Source: Romboutsia faecis (GTDB lineage: Bacteria; Bacillota; Clostridia; Peptostreptococcales; Peptostreptococcaceae). From it: DNA of 64,000 nt. Positions 46,214 to 55,873 of this stretch are shown here, in pieces. Below the pieces are notes generated by a model. The model was given only the letters and a program-made list of their open reading frames with translations, made no database searches and had not been told where the DNA came from. Within the stretch, counting starts at the first letter, position 1, and each line of letters begins with the position of its first letter. The DNA is taken from NCBI RefSeq assembly GCF_014323405.1, contig NZ_JACRWE010000001.1, forward strand, positions 372,001 through 436,000, read 5' to 3'. Made by a program: the position numbers and the translations under genes.

Positions 46214-47308
46214 TTGAGAGATAAAAAAGTTTATTTTAATATCATACTTACAGTAGTTATTTCTTATATTTTAATTAAATTTATTGATAACTATAATTAT
46301 TTTTTTGATATAGTAAGTTTGTTATTATCACTTCTTACACCATTTGTAATTGCATTTATATTAGCATATGTACTTAATCCTATCGTTAATATATTAGAAA
46401 AGAAGCTTAAACTCAAGAGAATTGGTTCTTTACTTATTACTTATGGATTTTTTATAGCTTTACTAGGAGCATTTATAATTTATACAATTCCTTCAATAGT
46501 AGGCAGTATAGCAGATATAGTAAACCAATTGCCTATATATGCTTCACAAACACAAGACTTCTTATTAAAACTAGGAGAAAGCTTGAAAAACGTCGATCCA
46601 AATACTATAAAAGACCTTGCTAATAAAGCTATGGCTGCTATGCCTCAGTTTAGTAATTTATTCATAGGATATATAGGTAATATATTTAATACTACCTTTT
46701 CTATAGGTAAATTTATAGTTCAATTTGGACTAGCATGTATTATTTGTTTCTATATATTACTCGAAAAAGAAAGTTTCTTATCTTTCTCAAAAAAATCAGT
46801 ATATATATTATTAGGTCAAAAGTTAGGTAAATTTACCATAAATGTATGCAGTAGATTAAACTCTAATATTGGAAAATATTTTTCTGGTAAGATATTAGAT
46901 TCAGCTATAGTAGGAGTTCTATCAGCAATAGGTCTTTACTTTATAGGTTCTAAGTATGCTCTATTATTTGGAACTTTAATAGGATTTATGAATTTAATTC
47001 CTTACTTTGGTCCAGTCATAGGCATGACTCCTGTTGTAGTAATAAACTTATTCTACAATCCAAGTGTATCTTTATACTCTTTAATTTATTTACTTCTTGT
47101 TCAGCAAGTAGAAGTGGCAGTTATAGAACCTAAAATAGTAGGTGGCCAACTTGGACTTAGCCCATTTTTAACAATACTAGCTATGACTATAGGTGGCGGA
47201 TTCTTCGGAATACCAGGAATGATTCTATCAGTTCCTATAATGGGAGTTTTAAAAATATACATAGTTGAATTCATAGAATCTAAAAATATAAATATAGATA
47301 CTAATTAA
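46214..47308 (+). CDS. AI-2E family transporter / permease
   Basis: A 364-residue membrane protein with a TTG start (AAGGATG upstream; in-frame GTG alternatives run into stops). About seven to eight helices and the family signature near residues 300-345: QQVEVAVIEPKIVGGQLGLSPF and GGGFFGIPGMILSVPIMG. Members (YtvI, YrrI, TqsA) export various solutes, some act as Na+/H+ antiporters; substrate not known. Confidence 0.9.
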   Translation: MRDKKVYFNIILTVVISYILIKFIDNYNYFFDIVSLLLSLLTPFVIAFILAYVLNPIVNILEKKLKLKRIGSLLITYGFFIALLGAFIIYTIPSIVGSIADIVNQLPIYASQTQDFLLKLGESLKNVDPNTIKDLANKAMAAMPQFSNLFIGYIGNIFNTTFSIGKFIVQFGLACIICFYILLEKESFLSFSKKSVYILLGQKLGKFTINVCSRLNSNIGKYFSGKILDSAIVGVLSAIGLYFIGSKYALLFGTLIGFMNLIPYFGPVIGMTPVVVINLFYNPSVSLYSLIYLLLVQQVEVAVIEPKIVGGQLGLSPFLTILAMTIGGGFFGIPGMILSVPIMGVLKIYIVEFIESKNINIDTN

Positions 47309-47335
47309 TTACACTTTGTAAAATATATATTCATT

Positions 47336-47378
47336 AAAGAACCCAGTTATATTAAAGTTAAATATAATTGGGTTCTTT
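47336..47378 (+). terminator. Terminator of the AI-2E transporter gene
   Basis: AAAGAACCCAGTTATATT pairs with AATATAATTGGGTTCTTT. Confidence 0.8.
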
Positions 47379-47386
47379 AAAATAAA

Positions 47387-47441
47387 AAAGGCAGTCTTAC
47401 AACCTATAACTTATGGTTATTAGATTATAAAACATGCCTTT
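47387..47441 (-). terminator. Terminator of the amidohydrolase gene
   Basis: AAAGGCA and TGCCTTT enclose an inner AACC/GGTT hairpin; on the minus strand GCCTTTTTTATT closes it. Confidence 0.7.
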
Positions 47442-47481
47442 ATATAACTCTATTCAATTAATTACTTCATTTAATAAACAA

Positions 47482-49116
47482 TTAATCTCTTTTGTAAATT
47501 GTATTTCCTTCTTTTATAGTTTCAAGAACTTGAATAGTTTCTAATTCTTCAGATGGTATAGTTAATGGGTTTTTATCAACTATTATCATATCTGCTAATT
47601 TACCAACTTCTATAGAACCCTTTGTATCTTCTTCAAAGTATTGGTAAGCTCCATTTATAGTTACAGCCTTTATAGCTTCCATTACTGATATTCTTTGATG
47701 TTCACCTAATACTCTACCACTTTCAGTTTTTCTATTAACTGCATTGTGTATTCCTAATATTTGGTTAGGTAATTTAACTGGTGGGTCTTGATGTATAGTG
47801 AATTTTATTCCTTTTTCTAAAGCCCATCCCATTGGAGATATATTTTGAGCTCTTTCTGGTCCAAATACTTCATCATGATGTAAGTCTCCCCAGAATCTAA
47901 CGTGATCATTGAAGAATGTTGGTATAGCTCCAATTTCTTTTATCTCATCTAATTGTTCTTTTCTTAAGCATTGGCAGTGAACCATAACTGGTCTTAAATC
48001 ATTTTTATTTCCAGTTATTTCTAAAGCCTTCTTGTAACATCTTAAGAATTGAGCAGAAGCTTCATCACCATTTACATGAGTATGTACTTGTAAGTTTCTG
48101 TTTATACAGTCTACGTAGTATTGAGTTACAACTTCATCTGTTTGAGTTCCATATCCACAGTAATCTTCCGGTTGACCTGCTGGCACAACATGGTAAGGTT
48201 CGCTTAACCAAGCTGTAAATCCTTGAGGAGAACCATCTAACCAAGTCTTAGCTCCAGCTAATTTATAGTGATTTTTGTATTCTCTCTTTGGAGTACCTTC
48301 ATCATTCATAAGTTGAGTTGTTACTGGTTGAGTTGCTAATCCAACTATGTCTATAATTAACTTACCTGTATTAGCACAAGTATCTAATATATGAGTATAT
48401 CCATTAGCTAATTCAACAGAAGCATCTTGAGTAGTTGTTATACCTAAAGATGCATATACTTTTTGAACTCTTTCAACTGCTCTTAAAACATCTTCAAAAC
48501 CTGGAGATATTACAACTTTCTTTTTCTCACTATCAAGTATAGCATTTTCTTCTAAAACACCGTTTGCCTCTCTTGAATCTTCAGATACAGTTCTAACAAC
48601 TCCACCTTCTGGAACTACGTAGTCCTCTCCAGCATAACCGTATAATTCTAATCCTTTAGAGTTAACGCACGCTAAATGTCCTGATGCATGAGATATTGTT
48701 ATAGGTACTTCTGTACTAACAGTATCTAAATCAAATTTAGTTGGGTGTAATCCACCTTCAAATTTAGTATTATCATATCCAAATCCAATTAACCACTTAT
48801 CTCCTTGTGGTGGATTTTCTTTTAATTCTTTCTTTAATCTATCAAGTAACTCTTCTTTTGAAGTAACATCACCTAAAGTAACTATCATTAATGTTTGCGC
48901 CGTAGCCACTACATGTCCATGTGGGTCTATTAAACCTGGCATTATAGTTTTTCCTTCTAAGTCAACTACTAACGTTTCTTCGTCTTTTAATGCTAATATT
49001 TCTTCATTAGTCCCTACAGCTTTTATTAAACCATTTTCAACTAATACTGCTTCTGCTATAGACTCATTATTGTCTACAGTTATTACATGTCCATTAAAAT
49101 AAAGTTTTTTAGTCAT
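47482..49116 (-). CDS. YtcJ-type amidohydrolase
   Basis: A 544-residue metal-dependent hydrolase. N-terminal strand domain (KLYFNGHVITVD), metal motif IMPGLIDPHGHV, SHASGHL, HTHVNGDEA, MVHCQC, FTIHQDPPV and the C-terminal GSIEVGKLADMIIVDKNPL. The family cleaves amides or aryl-formamide-like bonds; substrate unknown. GGAGAG site. It lies downstream of a regulator gene and near a divergent MFS transporter, so these probably form one uptake and breakdown locus. Confidence 0.9.
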   Translation of the reverse strand: MTKKLYFNGHVITVDNNESIAEAVLVENGLIKAVGTNEEILALKDEETLVVDLEGKTIMPGLIDPHGHVVATAQTLMIVTLGDVTSKEELLDRLKKELKENPPQGDKWLIGFGYDNTKFEGGLHPTKFDLDTVSTEVPITISHASGHLACVNSKGLELYGYAGEDYVVPEGGVVRTVSEDSREANGVLEENAILDSEKKKVVISPGFEDVLRAVERVQKVYASLGITTTQDASVELANGYTHILDTCANTGKLIIDIVGLATQPVTTQLMNDEGTPKREYKNHYKLAGAKTWLDGSPQGFTAWLSEPYHVVPAGQPEDYCGYGTQTDEVVTQYYVDCINRNLQVHTHVNGDEASAQFLRCYKKALEITGNKNDLRPVMVHCQCLRKEQLDEIKEIGAIPTFFNDHVRFWGDLHHDEVFGPERAQNISPMGWALEKGIKFTIHQDPPVKLPNQILGIHNAVNRKTESGRVLGEHQRISVMEAIKAVTINGAYQYFEEDTKGSIEVGKLADMIIVDKNPLTIPSEELETIQVLETIKEGNTIYKRD

Positions 49117-49161
49117 TTGAGTCTCTCCTATCCTTATGAGGTAAGTATATATAATACGTGT

Positions 49162-49201
49162 AATATACTATTATTTGCTATGCATTTAATAATAGTATAT
49201 T
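49162..49201. promoter_or_regulatory. Large inverted repeat upstream of the amidohydrolase
   Basis: AATATACTATTATT at 49162-49175 is repeated exactly inverted at 49188-49201, a 12-base spacer between. No T run follows on the minus strand, and it lies about 45 bases before the start codon, so an operator is more likely than a terminator. Confidence 0.6.
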
Positions 49202-49315
49202 CACAAGATTAACAATTTTTTATATAGAAAGTCAATGTATTGTTTTTAATAAAAATTATTCATTTCAATTATTTCTAATATATTTTGAATTTTTCAAATA
49301 AGTCATAATAACAAT

Positions 49316-50809
49316 TTACAAACTTTCATTAATAATTTTTGAGTATGCTAGATATTTTTTCATCCTCTCTAATACATCATATTTATCATCAACTACAATT
49401 TCATTTTCCCAAATAGAATCAAAGAATATATCACATATATTCTTAAACTCACTATCCCTTATTATTGCATAATCATTAATTCTGCTTTGAGGGTTTATCT
49501 TCATTATCTTTAATGTTTTCGATAAGTATAAAGATGGATTTTCATCTTCTTTAAAACCTTCTACAAAGTTACCATCAATTAATTTTATTTCAACATTTTC
49601 TGATTCTGTAATTATCTTCTCAATGTGATTGATATGTTTTTCTCTTTGCTCAAAAGTTAATTCAACTGGTATATTGAAAAAGTTAAGCTTCCCCGAGGAT
49701 ATATAACTTTCAAGGCCTGACTCATAGATTAAAACCTTTAATTTAGAAGTATAAGTTACGTTCTGTAAAAACATATTTATTTTTTTTAATTCATCTAAAA
49801 CTTCATCATCATCACCAAAAACTAAACTTGCAACTTCATTAAATAGATCATATGGCATAAAAAGTTCACTTATTGAACCCAGCAATAACCTTAAGTCTTG
49901 ATTCATTATATATTGAGTAAATTTTTTATCCCTTATCATTTCTATAGATGTTTTTCTATCTATAATTGGTTTACCTTGATTTTTTACCATTTCATCTAAA
50001 CTATAATACATTTCATCTATGATTCTTTTTTCTTTTGACATATTTGTCAATAAACACTGCTTATCTTTGTTAAATATAGCCATGTGAAATATACTATCTT
50101 TAACAACTGCCATAATCGAATTTGAGTCTACTTCACAATTATATACTTTAAAATCCATATCAGGATATTTTGTAATCATATTTATAATAAGTATAGTGTT
50201 AAAAATTACATCTTCATGTTCACCTTCAAATCCCATCAATAGTCTAGCTCTAACCTTGACATTATCTTCTAACTCCGCTAATTGATCTTTCATATCCGAA
50301 ATAGCCATTCTATCACTATTATTTAATCTATATAAATTCGCAGATATAATTAAATCTAACTTGTTAGATTTATTTAAAAACGAATACATATCTTTAGATA
50401 AATACTGCTTTCTTAATCTAGGATTAATATGCATCATGCTATTATAATTATCTTCCCAATGAGTTCTACTATGTATATTAGGGATATTTTTTTGTGCCGT
50501 AAATATATATGACTCTTTCAAGTTCTCTTCTAGGTATTTTGATAATATACTATTTGTGTCTACATCATCATCTATTTCAAAGTACCCTTTAAGATCTTGC
50601 ATAGTTATAGGCGTAAGAGAGTTTACTATAAATTCAGAGGTTCTTTTACAAACGTCAGATATACTCTTTTGAGTTGGTAAGTTCTTACCATTGATCCATT
50701 TACTTATATACGAAACATCATACCCTAGTATTTTCGCTAATGTACTCTTTTTTTGATTGGATAAATATAATAATTTATCTAATAATTGTCCAAAAGTAAT
50801 GTTTTTCAA
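49316..50809 (-). CDS. HTH (XRE-like) transcriptional regulator, large
   Basis: A 497-residue protein with a TTG start behind GGAGG. Residues 8-50 form an XRE-type HTH (KSTLAKILGYDVSYISKWINGKNLP). The remaining 440 residues are mostly helical with no recognised ligand domain. Divergent from an MFS transporter and upstream of an amidohydrolase on the same strand, it most likely controls both. Confidence 0.8.
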   Translation of the reverse strand: MKNITFGQLLDKLLYLSNQKKSTLAKILGYDVSYISKWINGKNLPTQKSISDVCKRTSEFIVNSLTPITMQDLKGYFEIDDDVDTNSILSKYLEENLKESYIFTAQKNIPNIHSRTHWEDNYNSMMHINPRLRKQYLSKDMYSFLNKSNKLDLIISANLYRLNNSDRMAISDMKDQLAELEDNVKVRARLLMGFEGEHEDVIFNTILIINMITKYPDMDFKVYNCEVDSNSIMAVVKDSIFHMAIFNKDKQCLLTNMSKEKRIIDEMYYSLDEMVKNQGKPIIDRKTSIEMIRDKKFTQYIMNQDLRLLLGSISELFMPYDLFNEVASLVFGDDDEVLDELKKINMFLQNVTYTSKLKVLIYESGLESYISSGKLNFFNIPVELTFEQREKHINHIEKIITESENVEIKLIDGNFVEGFKEDENPSLYLSKTLKIMKINPQSRINDYAIIRDSEFKNICDIFFDSIWENEIVVDDKYDVLERMKKYLAYSKIINESL

Positions 50810-51110
50810 TTAATTAATCCTCCAATACTTCAAAATGCTTATTTAGTATTTCATAATAATATTATTTCTTATTAATTTCTACCTATTCCAAATTCTAATA
50901 GATTGTTAATGTTCCGTACTCAATAACTTCAAGTATAAACTATTTTACCGCGTTTTTTTTTGGAATTCAATGAATTTTAGTGTTATTTTTTTCAAAGTAT
51001 TTCATTTTTAATCAACATTTTCAATGTTTTTTCACTGTTTTTCTGTGATAACATTTTATGTGGTTTTATCATTCGTATAAAATTAATCAACAACAAAAGG
51101 AGAAATAATA
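50810..51110. promoter_or_regulatory. Divergent promoter region, regulator and MFS gene
   Basis: A 301-base AT-rich gap between divergent genes. TGATAA near 51045 and TTATCA near 51065 form a 6-base inverted repeat separated by 14 bases, close to the MFS start. A TATAAA box near 51077 may be the -10. No clear -35 was found. Confidence 0.45.
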
Positions 51111-52412
51111 ATGAGCAATTTAAACAAAAGTAAAAAGCTTGCAACAGGCTGGCTTATAGTTGTTGCTTGTATGCTTATCCAAGCTATACCATTTGGTGTT
51201 GCTTCAAACATACAACCTCAATTCGTAAGTTATGTTGTAGAAGAGAAAGGATTTACTCTTGCAGGATTCTCTCTTATATTTACATTAGGTACTGTTGTAT
51301 CAGCAATTGCATCACCATTCATAGGTATGATGTATAATAAAATAAATGTTAAGACAATGTACTTACTAGGTGGTATACTTTCTGGTGGAGGGTTCTTAGC
51401 ATTCTCTATGTGTCAAGAATTATGGCAATTCTACATAGTAGCTGGTATAGTTCAAGTTGGTACTGCAGCTATATCATCTATAGGTGTACCGCTTTTAATA
51501 AACGGTTGGTTTGATGAGTTATCAAAAGGAAAAGCTCTAGGACTTGCTTTTGCAGGAGGTTCTATAGGTAATATATTCCTTCAACAATTAACTGCTTTCT
51601 CATTAAAGAATTATGGAGCATCTCAATCTTACTTATACTTTGGTATATTATCATTAGTTGTAGGTATACCTATAACATTATTATTCTTAAGAATGCCTAA
51701 GAATAACAATGAAATAGTTAAAGGTAAGAAAAAAGAAGAAGATACAAAATCTGAAAATACAAATTCAACTGAAGTTGACTGGGGATATACTCTTAATGAA
51801 GTAAAAAGCCTTAAGTACTTCTGGATATTCGCTTTAGGATTATTCTTCTTAGGAATGTACGTTTCTGCTCTAGCAGTTCAATACCCAGCTTACTTAAAAT
51901 TACACTTAAAGATAGACCCAATGATAGTTGGTATGGTTGGATCTATATTTGCATTATGTTCTTTAGGTGGAAACTTATTTGGAGGAATAATATTCGACAA
52001 GTTAGGTATTACTAAAGGACTTATTGTTGCTGCTATATTAGCTGCTACTTCTTGTTTAGCATTAATATTTGCAGGACAAATGCCTATACTTGCACAAGTA
52101 TTTGCAGCGTTAAAAGGGTTATCTGTTTTCGCGTACATGATGGGACCTTCTTTACTTGCAGGTTCATTCTTCGGTAAAAAAGAATTCGGTGCTATTCTTG
52201 GTGTAGTTCAAATATTCTTCGCTGTAGGATTCGCTGCTGGTTCATCAGTATTCGCATTATTAGTTGATAAAGCTGGATACAGCGTAGCTTGGACAACTAT
52301 CTTAGTATTCATAGGAATATGTTACGCATCACTTATAGTTGCTTCTATAGGTATGAGTAGTTTAAACAAAAAAAGAATATCTAATTTAGAAAATGCTAAC
52401 AAAGCAGCTTAA
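51111..52412 (+). CDS. MFS transporter, OxlT-like
   Basis: A 433-residue, 12-helix major facilitator. N-terminal WLIVVACMLIQAIPFGVASN, the loop FIGMMYNKINVKT, and the central charged loop (about 205-225) are typical of the oxalate:formate antiporter branch, which carries organic anions. AAGGAG site. Codon use is richer in G/C-ending codons than neighbours, as in highly expressed genes. Substrate likely that of the amidohydrolase locus (inference). Confidence 0.88.
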   Translation: MSNLNKSKKLATGWLIVVACMLIQAIPFGVASNIQPQFVSYVVEEKGFTLAGFSLIFTLGTVVSAIASPFIGMMYNKINVKTMYLLGGILSGGGFLAFSMCQELWQFYIVAGIVQVGTAAISSIGVPLLINGWFDELSKGKALGLAFAGGSIGNIFLQQLTAFSLKNYGASQSYLYFGILSLVVGIPITLLFLRMPKNNNEIVKGKKKEEDTKSENTNSTEVDWGYTLNEVKSLKYFWIFALGLFFLGMYVSALAVQYPAYLKLHLKIDPMIVGMVGSIFALCSLGGNLFGGIIFDKLGITKGLIVAAILAATSCLALIFAGQMPILAQVFAALKGLSVFAYMMGPSLLAGSFFGKKEFGAILGVVQIFFAVGFAAGSSVFALLVDKAGYSVAWTTILVFIGICYASLIVASIGMSSLNKKRISNLENANKAA

Positions 52413-52426
52413 TTAAATTTTATATT

Positions 52427-52469
52427 AAAAAAATGGGATGAACTAATAATTTAGTTCATCCCATTTTTT
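52427..52469. terminator. Bidirectional terminator between MFS and eam
   Basis: AAAAAATGGGATGAACTAA pairs with TTAGTTCATCCCATTTTTT. Confidence 0.9.
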
Positions 52470-52476
52470 ATTATTT

Positions 52477-53781
52477 TTATTGTATTGTTTGAGCCACTTC
52501 CCTTAATGCTATATCTTCTCCTATAGTTTCTTCTATCAACGCTTTAATATCTATAGCTGGAGTATCTTCTACCTTTATAACTTCACCTTCCCAAGTTCTA
52601 ATCATAATATAATCAGTACCCTTAGAAATTAAGTATTGAGGAAGTAATGGAGTCTTTCCTTTTCCTTTTGGTGCGTTTATTATATATGTTGGAATTGCCA
52701 TACCAGATGTATAACCTCTTAAGTATTCCATAATTTCCATTCCATCATCAACTGATGTATTAAAATGCTTTGTTCCTTTTACATGTTTACTATGGAATAT
52801 ATAATATGGTTTAACTCTTATCTTTAGTAATTCATGATTTAAACATCTCATTATAAATTTATCGTTATTTACACCGTTTAATAACACTGCTTGATTTCCA
52901 AGCGGTACACCTGAATTCGCTAACTTTTCGCAAGCAACTTTAGTTTCTTCAGTTATTTCCATCGGATGATTAAAATGAGTGTTAATATATATTGGATGAT
53001 ACTTCTTTATCATTTCACAAAACTCATCTGTTATTCTTTGTGGCATAGTCACTAAAGTTCTTGTACCTAGCCTAATATAGTCCACATGAGGTATTTTTCT
53101 TAATTCACTTATTATCCATTCTAACATATTATCACTTAGAGTTAGCGGATCTCCACCCGTTATTAAAACATCTCTTATTTCTTCATTTTCTCTAACGTAA
53201 TCTATTGATTCTTTTAATACTGCTCTTGATTGATGGCAATCTTGTTGACCTATATTTCTTCTTCTTTGACAATGTCTACAGTACATAGCGCATTCATTAG
53301 TAACATTTATTATTAATCTATCTGGATATCTCCTTGTAATACTACCTGCTGGGTTTGTAAATTCTTCTCCCATAGGATCTAAGTCATGTTGCTCATCTTC
53401 TAATTCTATAAAAGATGGTATAGACATTAATTTAATTGGATCTGCAATATCTTTTGGATCTATTAAGCTCAAATAATAAGGAGATATAGCCCATCTAAAT
53501 TTATCTTCTACTTCTCTTATTTGTTCTATTTCTTTTTCTGTTAATTTTAGTATTTTGGATAATGTATCTACATTTGTTATTCGATTTGATAATTGCCACT
53601 TATAATCATTCCAGTTTTCTTCTGTTCCATCTAAAACTCTTAAGATATGTTCTTTTCTTGAATTTATCTCTTCTTTTAATTCTAACCCCTTTGGTATTTC
53701 TTTTCTAATATCTACATAATCTTCTATTCTTGATTTTAGTTGCGAAGCTCTTTCTAAAGATATTTTGGTACTTTTATCCAT
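52477..53781 (-). CDS. eam: Glutamate 2,3-aminomutase
   Basis: A 434-residue KamA-family radical SAM/PLP enzyme. SAM-cluster cysteines C164, C168 and C171 (CAMYCRHC), PLP Lys near 376 (GKGKTP). In lysine 2,3-aminomutase two Asp bind the substrate amine; here these positions are Lys332 (IFHSKHVKG) and Asn369 (IINAPKG), the exact pair described for clostridial glutamate 2,3-aminomutase. It makes beta-glutamate, an osmolyte. No normal ribosome site lies before the ATG; an inverted repeat covers that zone. Confidence 0.93.
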   Translation of the reverse strand: MDKSTKISLERASQLKSRIEDYVDIRKEIPKGLELKEEINSRKEHILRVLDGTEENWNDYKWQLSNRITNVDTLSKILKLTEKEIEQIREVEDKFRWAISPYYLSLIDPKDIADPIKLMSIPSFIELEDEQHDLDPMGEEFTNPAGSITRRYPDRLIINVTNECAMYCRHCQRRRNIGQQDCHQSRAVLKESIDYVRENEEIRDVLITGGDPLTLSDNMLEWIISELRKIPHVDYIRLGTRTLVTMPQRITDEFCEMIKKYHPIYINTHFNHPMEITEETKVACEKLANSGVPLGNQAVLLNGVNNDKFIMRCLNHELLKIRVKPYYIFHSKHVKGTKHFNTSVDDGMEIMEYLRGYTSGMAIPTYIINAPKGKGKTPLLPQYLISKGTDYIMIRTWEGEVIKVEDTPAIDIKALIEETIGEDIALREVAQTIQ

Positions 53782-53787
53782 AGTATT

Positions 53788-53817
53788 ATATCAAGGAGTG
53801 ATAAATATCCTTGATAT
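53788..53817 (-). promoter_or_regulatory. 10-bp inverted repeat just before the eam start
   Basis: ATATCAAGGA and TCCTTGATAT enclose 10 bases, ending 6 bases before the eam ATG. On the mRNA the upstream arm holds AAGGA, the only ribosome-site-like sequence, and would be sealed in the stem. It may be an operator or a translation control hairpin. Confidence 0.55.
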
Positions 53818-53930
53818 TCCCCCTTTCTTTTGTTGAATAATTTTTTATCCTTTGATTTATTTTATCATATTGAAAACTTTTTTCCAATATATATCAAATA
53901 ATGTTAATCCTTTACATAAATTTTATTGTC

Positions 53931-54137
53931 TTAGGTATTTTCATCAATTTTTTTGCTTAATCTACCCATCATGTTTTTTGCAAAATTTGAGATATCATCT
54001 GGTACACACATTGATTCAGCTAATAGAACATAAATTTCAACTGCTCTTTTATAATCTCTTTTACCTGCATAAGCTTTATACGCCTCTTTAGATAATTCTT
54101 TGGATATTAAGTTTATTCTCTCATATCTTTTTCTCAA
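53931..54137 (-). CDS. Small helical hypothetical protein, TTG start
   Basis: A 68-residue basic helical protein. TTG at 54137 is preceded by GGAGAG seven bases away. It reads KELSKEAYKAYAGKRDYKRAVEIYVLLAES, tetratricopeptide-like in feel, ending MMGRLSKKIDEN. Not recognised. The Gly/Lys-rich turn and good ribosome site support a real gene. Confidence 0.6.
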   Translation of the reverse strand: MRKRYERINLISKELSKEAYKAYAGKRDYKRAVEIYVLLAESMCVPDDISNFAKNMMGRLSKKIDENT

Positions 54138-54219
54138 TTTTCTTCTCTCCTAAATAATAATATTCTTATAAAAATACTATTATTATTGTAGTAAACATAT
54201 TACAAAATTGCCTTATAAT

Positions 54220-54294
54220 AAAAAAAGAGCAAATCCAAAATAAAATCTAACGAAATATTTCTCATGTTAAACTTTATTTTGAAATTTACTCTAT
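54220..54294 (-). terminator. Imperfect long terminator of the Ig-like protein gene
   Basis: AGAG-AAAT-CAAAATAAA faces TTTATTTTG-AAATTT-CTCT with small mismatches; on the minus strand TTTTTTT follows. Confidence 0.65.
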
Positions 54295-54322
54295 TATAGA
54301 AAATTAAACATTAAATTTATTC

Positions 54323-55873
54323 TTATTTAAATACCTTAATAGCACTTTTTACCTCATCTTTACCTTCAATAATAGCTGATACATATACCTCTAAGTTCAA
54401 GTCTTCACCCTCTAAATTTAAGTTATAGCTATTCTCACTAATACCTTCTGCATATAACACAAATGACTGACTTCCCTTAGATATGTCTTTTACATAAATA
54501 TTATATCTAGCATTCTCTATAGTATCCCATGACAGATATATATTTTTATTATCCTTATCTAAATTCGCTGATAAATTAATCGATTCATTTTCAATATCTT
54601 CTATAGAATGTTTGACATTCACAATATTACTTTTATTTGTATTCCCTTTATCAGTAACGCCAACCACATAAATATCAAAGTCTGCCTTATGAATATTATC
54701 TAAATCTATCTCAAGATTTGCCCTTATTTTATTTTTACTATCTAAGTCAATCTTGTCCATTATTATAGATCTAACTGCATTATACTTTTTATCATCTGAT
54801 AAATTATCCCTTAAGTATACATCATAGTTATATATTTCTTCCATACTACTCCATGTTAATGTAATTAGTAATTTATTGTCAACTATTTTATAGGTCGAAA
54901 TTAAATCCTTAATAGATTTTTTTAGCAATGATTCCTTTGCAACTTTAACTGTCACTATTTGTGATTTTTTATTAGAACCAATACCACAGGATATTAGTAC
55001 TTTTTCTTCTCCTTCTCTTAGGCCTACAATTACCCCATTCTGATCTAACCTTATAGCTCTTTCTATAGGAAGTTTAGACTCTACTAATTGATATTCTACG
55101 CTTGGATGTTTTAAGCCTCTTGGACTAGTAGTAATCTTAGGTACTATTTTCTTACTTTCTCCAACCTCTATTTCTATAGATTTATCTACTTTCATGCTAG
55201 ATACTTTAGCACTTATTCTATATCTTATAGAATCTACTTTATCACCAGATTTTGCATATATAGTAGCATTTCCTACTCCAACAGCCTTCACTTGATTTCC
55301 TTCAATTTTTATTATATCTTCATTAGAACTCTCATATATTACCTTATAAGAATCTTTAAATCTCTTGTAGTCTACTTCAACATTACTACCTATTTCTGCT
55401 CTATCGCCAACGAACACTAGGTTTCCATCTACATTTAAATCTAAGCTTTCTACTTTAGGGTCTACTACCAATACCGTTGCTTTTTTTAATACCCTCGAAT
55501 TCTTGACAATTGCAATTGAAGAATATCCCTTTTTTAGTCCTATTAATGTTGCAGTATTTGGCTCTTTTTCATTACTATCAATTATTTTTAATATCTTGTT
55601 ATCATCTAATACTTTAAAACTTATTTCTGGATCTTTTGCATATTGAGGAATCTTTATATATTCCCCACTCGATAATGTAACCTCTTCACCAAGCCTTATA
55701 ACATACTTATCTATATCTTGAATATAATCTCCATTTATAATGTTAATTTCTACACCTTTTATCATTGGTCTTAGGATTCCAAATTTAAAAAGGTAGTATT
55801 GAGCTACAATTAGTAAAGGAATAATTAGTATAATGATACATTTTCTATTTTTCATTTGGTCTATAATCCTCAT
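54323..55873 (-). CDS. Surface protein with Big_2-like and FnIII-like domains
   Basis: A 516-residue protein. One N-terminal membrane helix (CIIILIIPLLIVAQYYLF), then beta domains: a bacterial Ig-like unit near 60-140 (SFKVLDDNKILKII, ATLIGLKKGYSSIAIV), another at 140-225 (IYESSNEDIIKIEGNQVKAVGVGNATIYA), a third near 225-320, and two fibronectin-III-like units in the C-terminal third (LTLTWSSMEEIYNYDVYL, IYLSWDTIENARYNIYV). It should face outward as a cell-surface or cell-wall protein. AAGGAAG site. Confidence 0.8.
   Translation of the reverse strand: MRIIDQMKNRKCIIILIIPLLIVAQYYLFKFGILRPMIKGVEINIINGDYIQDIDKYVIRLGEEVTLSSGEYIKIPQYAKDPEISFKVLDDNKILKIIDSNEKEPNTATLIGLKKGYSSIAIVKNSRVLKKATVLVVDPKVESLDLNVDGNLVFVGDRAEIGSNVEVDYKRFKDSYKVIYESSNEDIIKIEGNQVKAVGVGNATIYAKSGDKVDSIRYRISAKVSSMKVDKSIEIEVGESKKIVPKITTSPRGLKHPSVEYQLVESKLPIERAIRLDQNGVIVGLREGEEKVLISCGIGSNKKSQIVTVKVAKESLLKKSIKDLISTYKIVDNKLLITLTWSSMEEIYNYDVYLRDNLSDDKKYNAVRSIIMDKIDLDSKNKIRANLEIDLDNIHKADFDIYVVGVTDKGNTNKSNIVNVKHSIEDIENESINLSANLDKDNKNIYLSWDTIENARYNIYVKDISKGSQSFVLYAEGISENSYNLNLEGEDLNLEVYVSAIIEGKDEVKSAIKVFK

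Noticed and set aside
49162..49201. Terminator between regulator and amidohydrolase
   Set aside because: The stem is strong, but no T run follows on the minus strand and it sits in the promoter zone.
52477..53781. Lysine 2,3-aminomutase
   Set aside because: The two Asp that hold the lysine amine are replaced by Lys332 and Asn369, the glutamate enzyme's pair.
53852..54091. Plus-strand 79-codon frame
   Set aside because: It mirrors the small minus-strand gene at 53931-54137, has no ribosome site and no gene-like composition.
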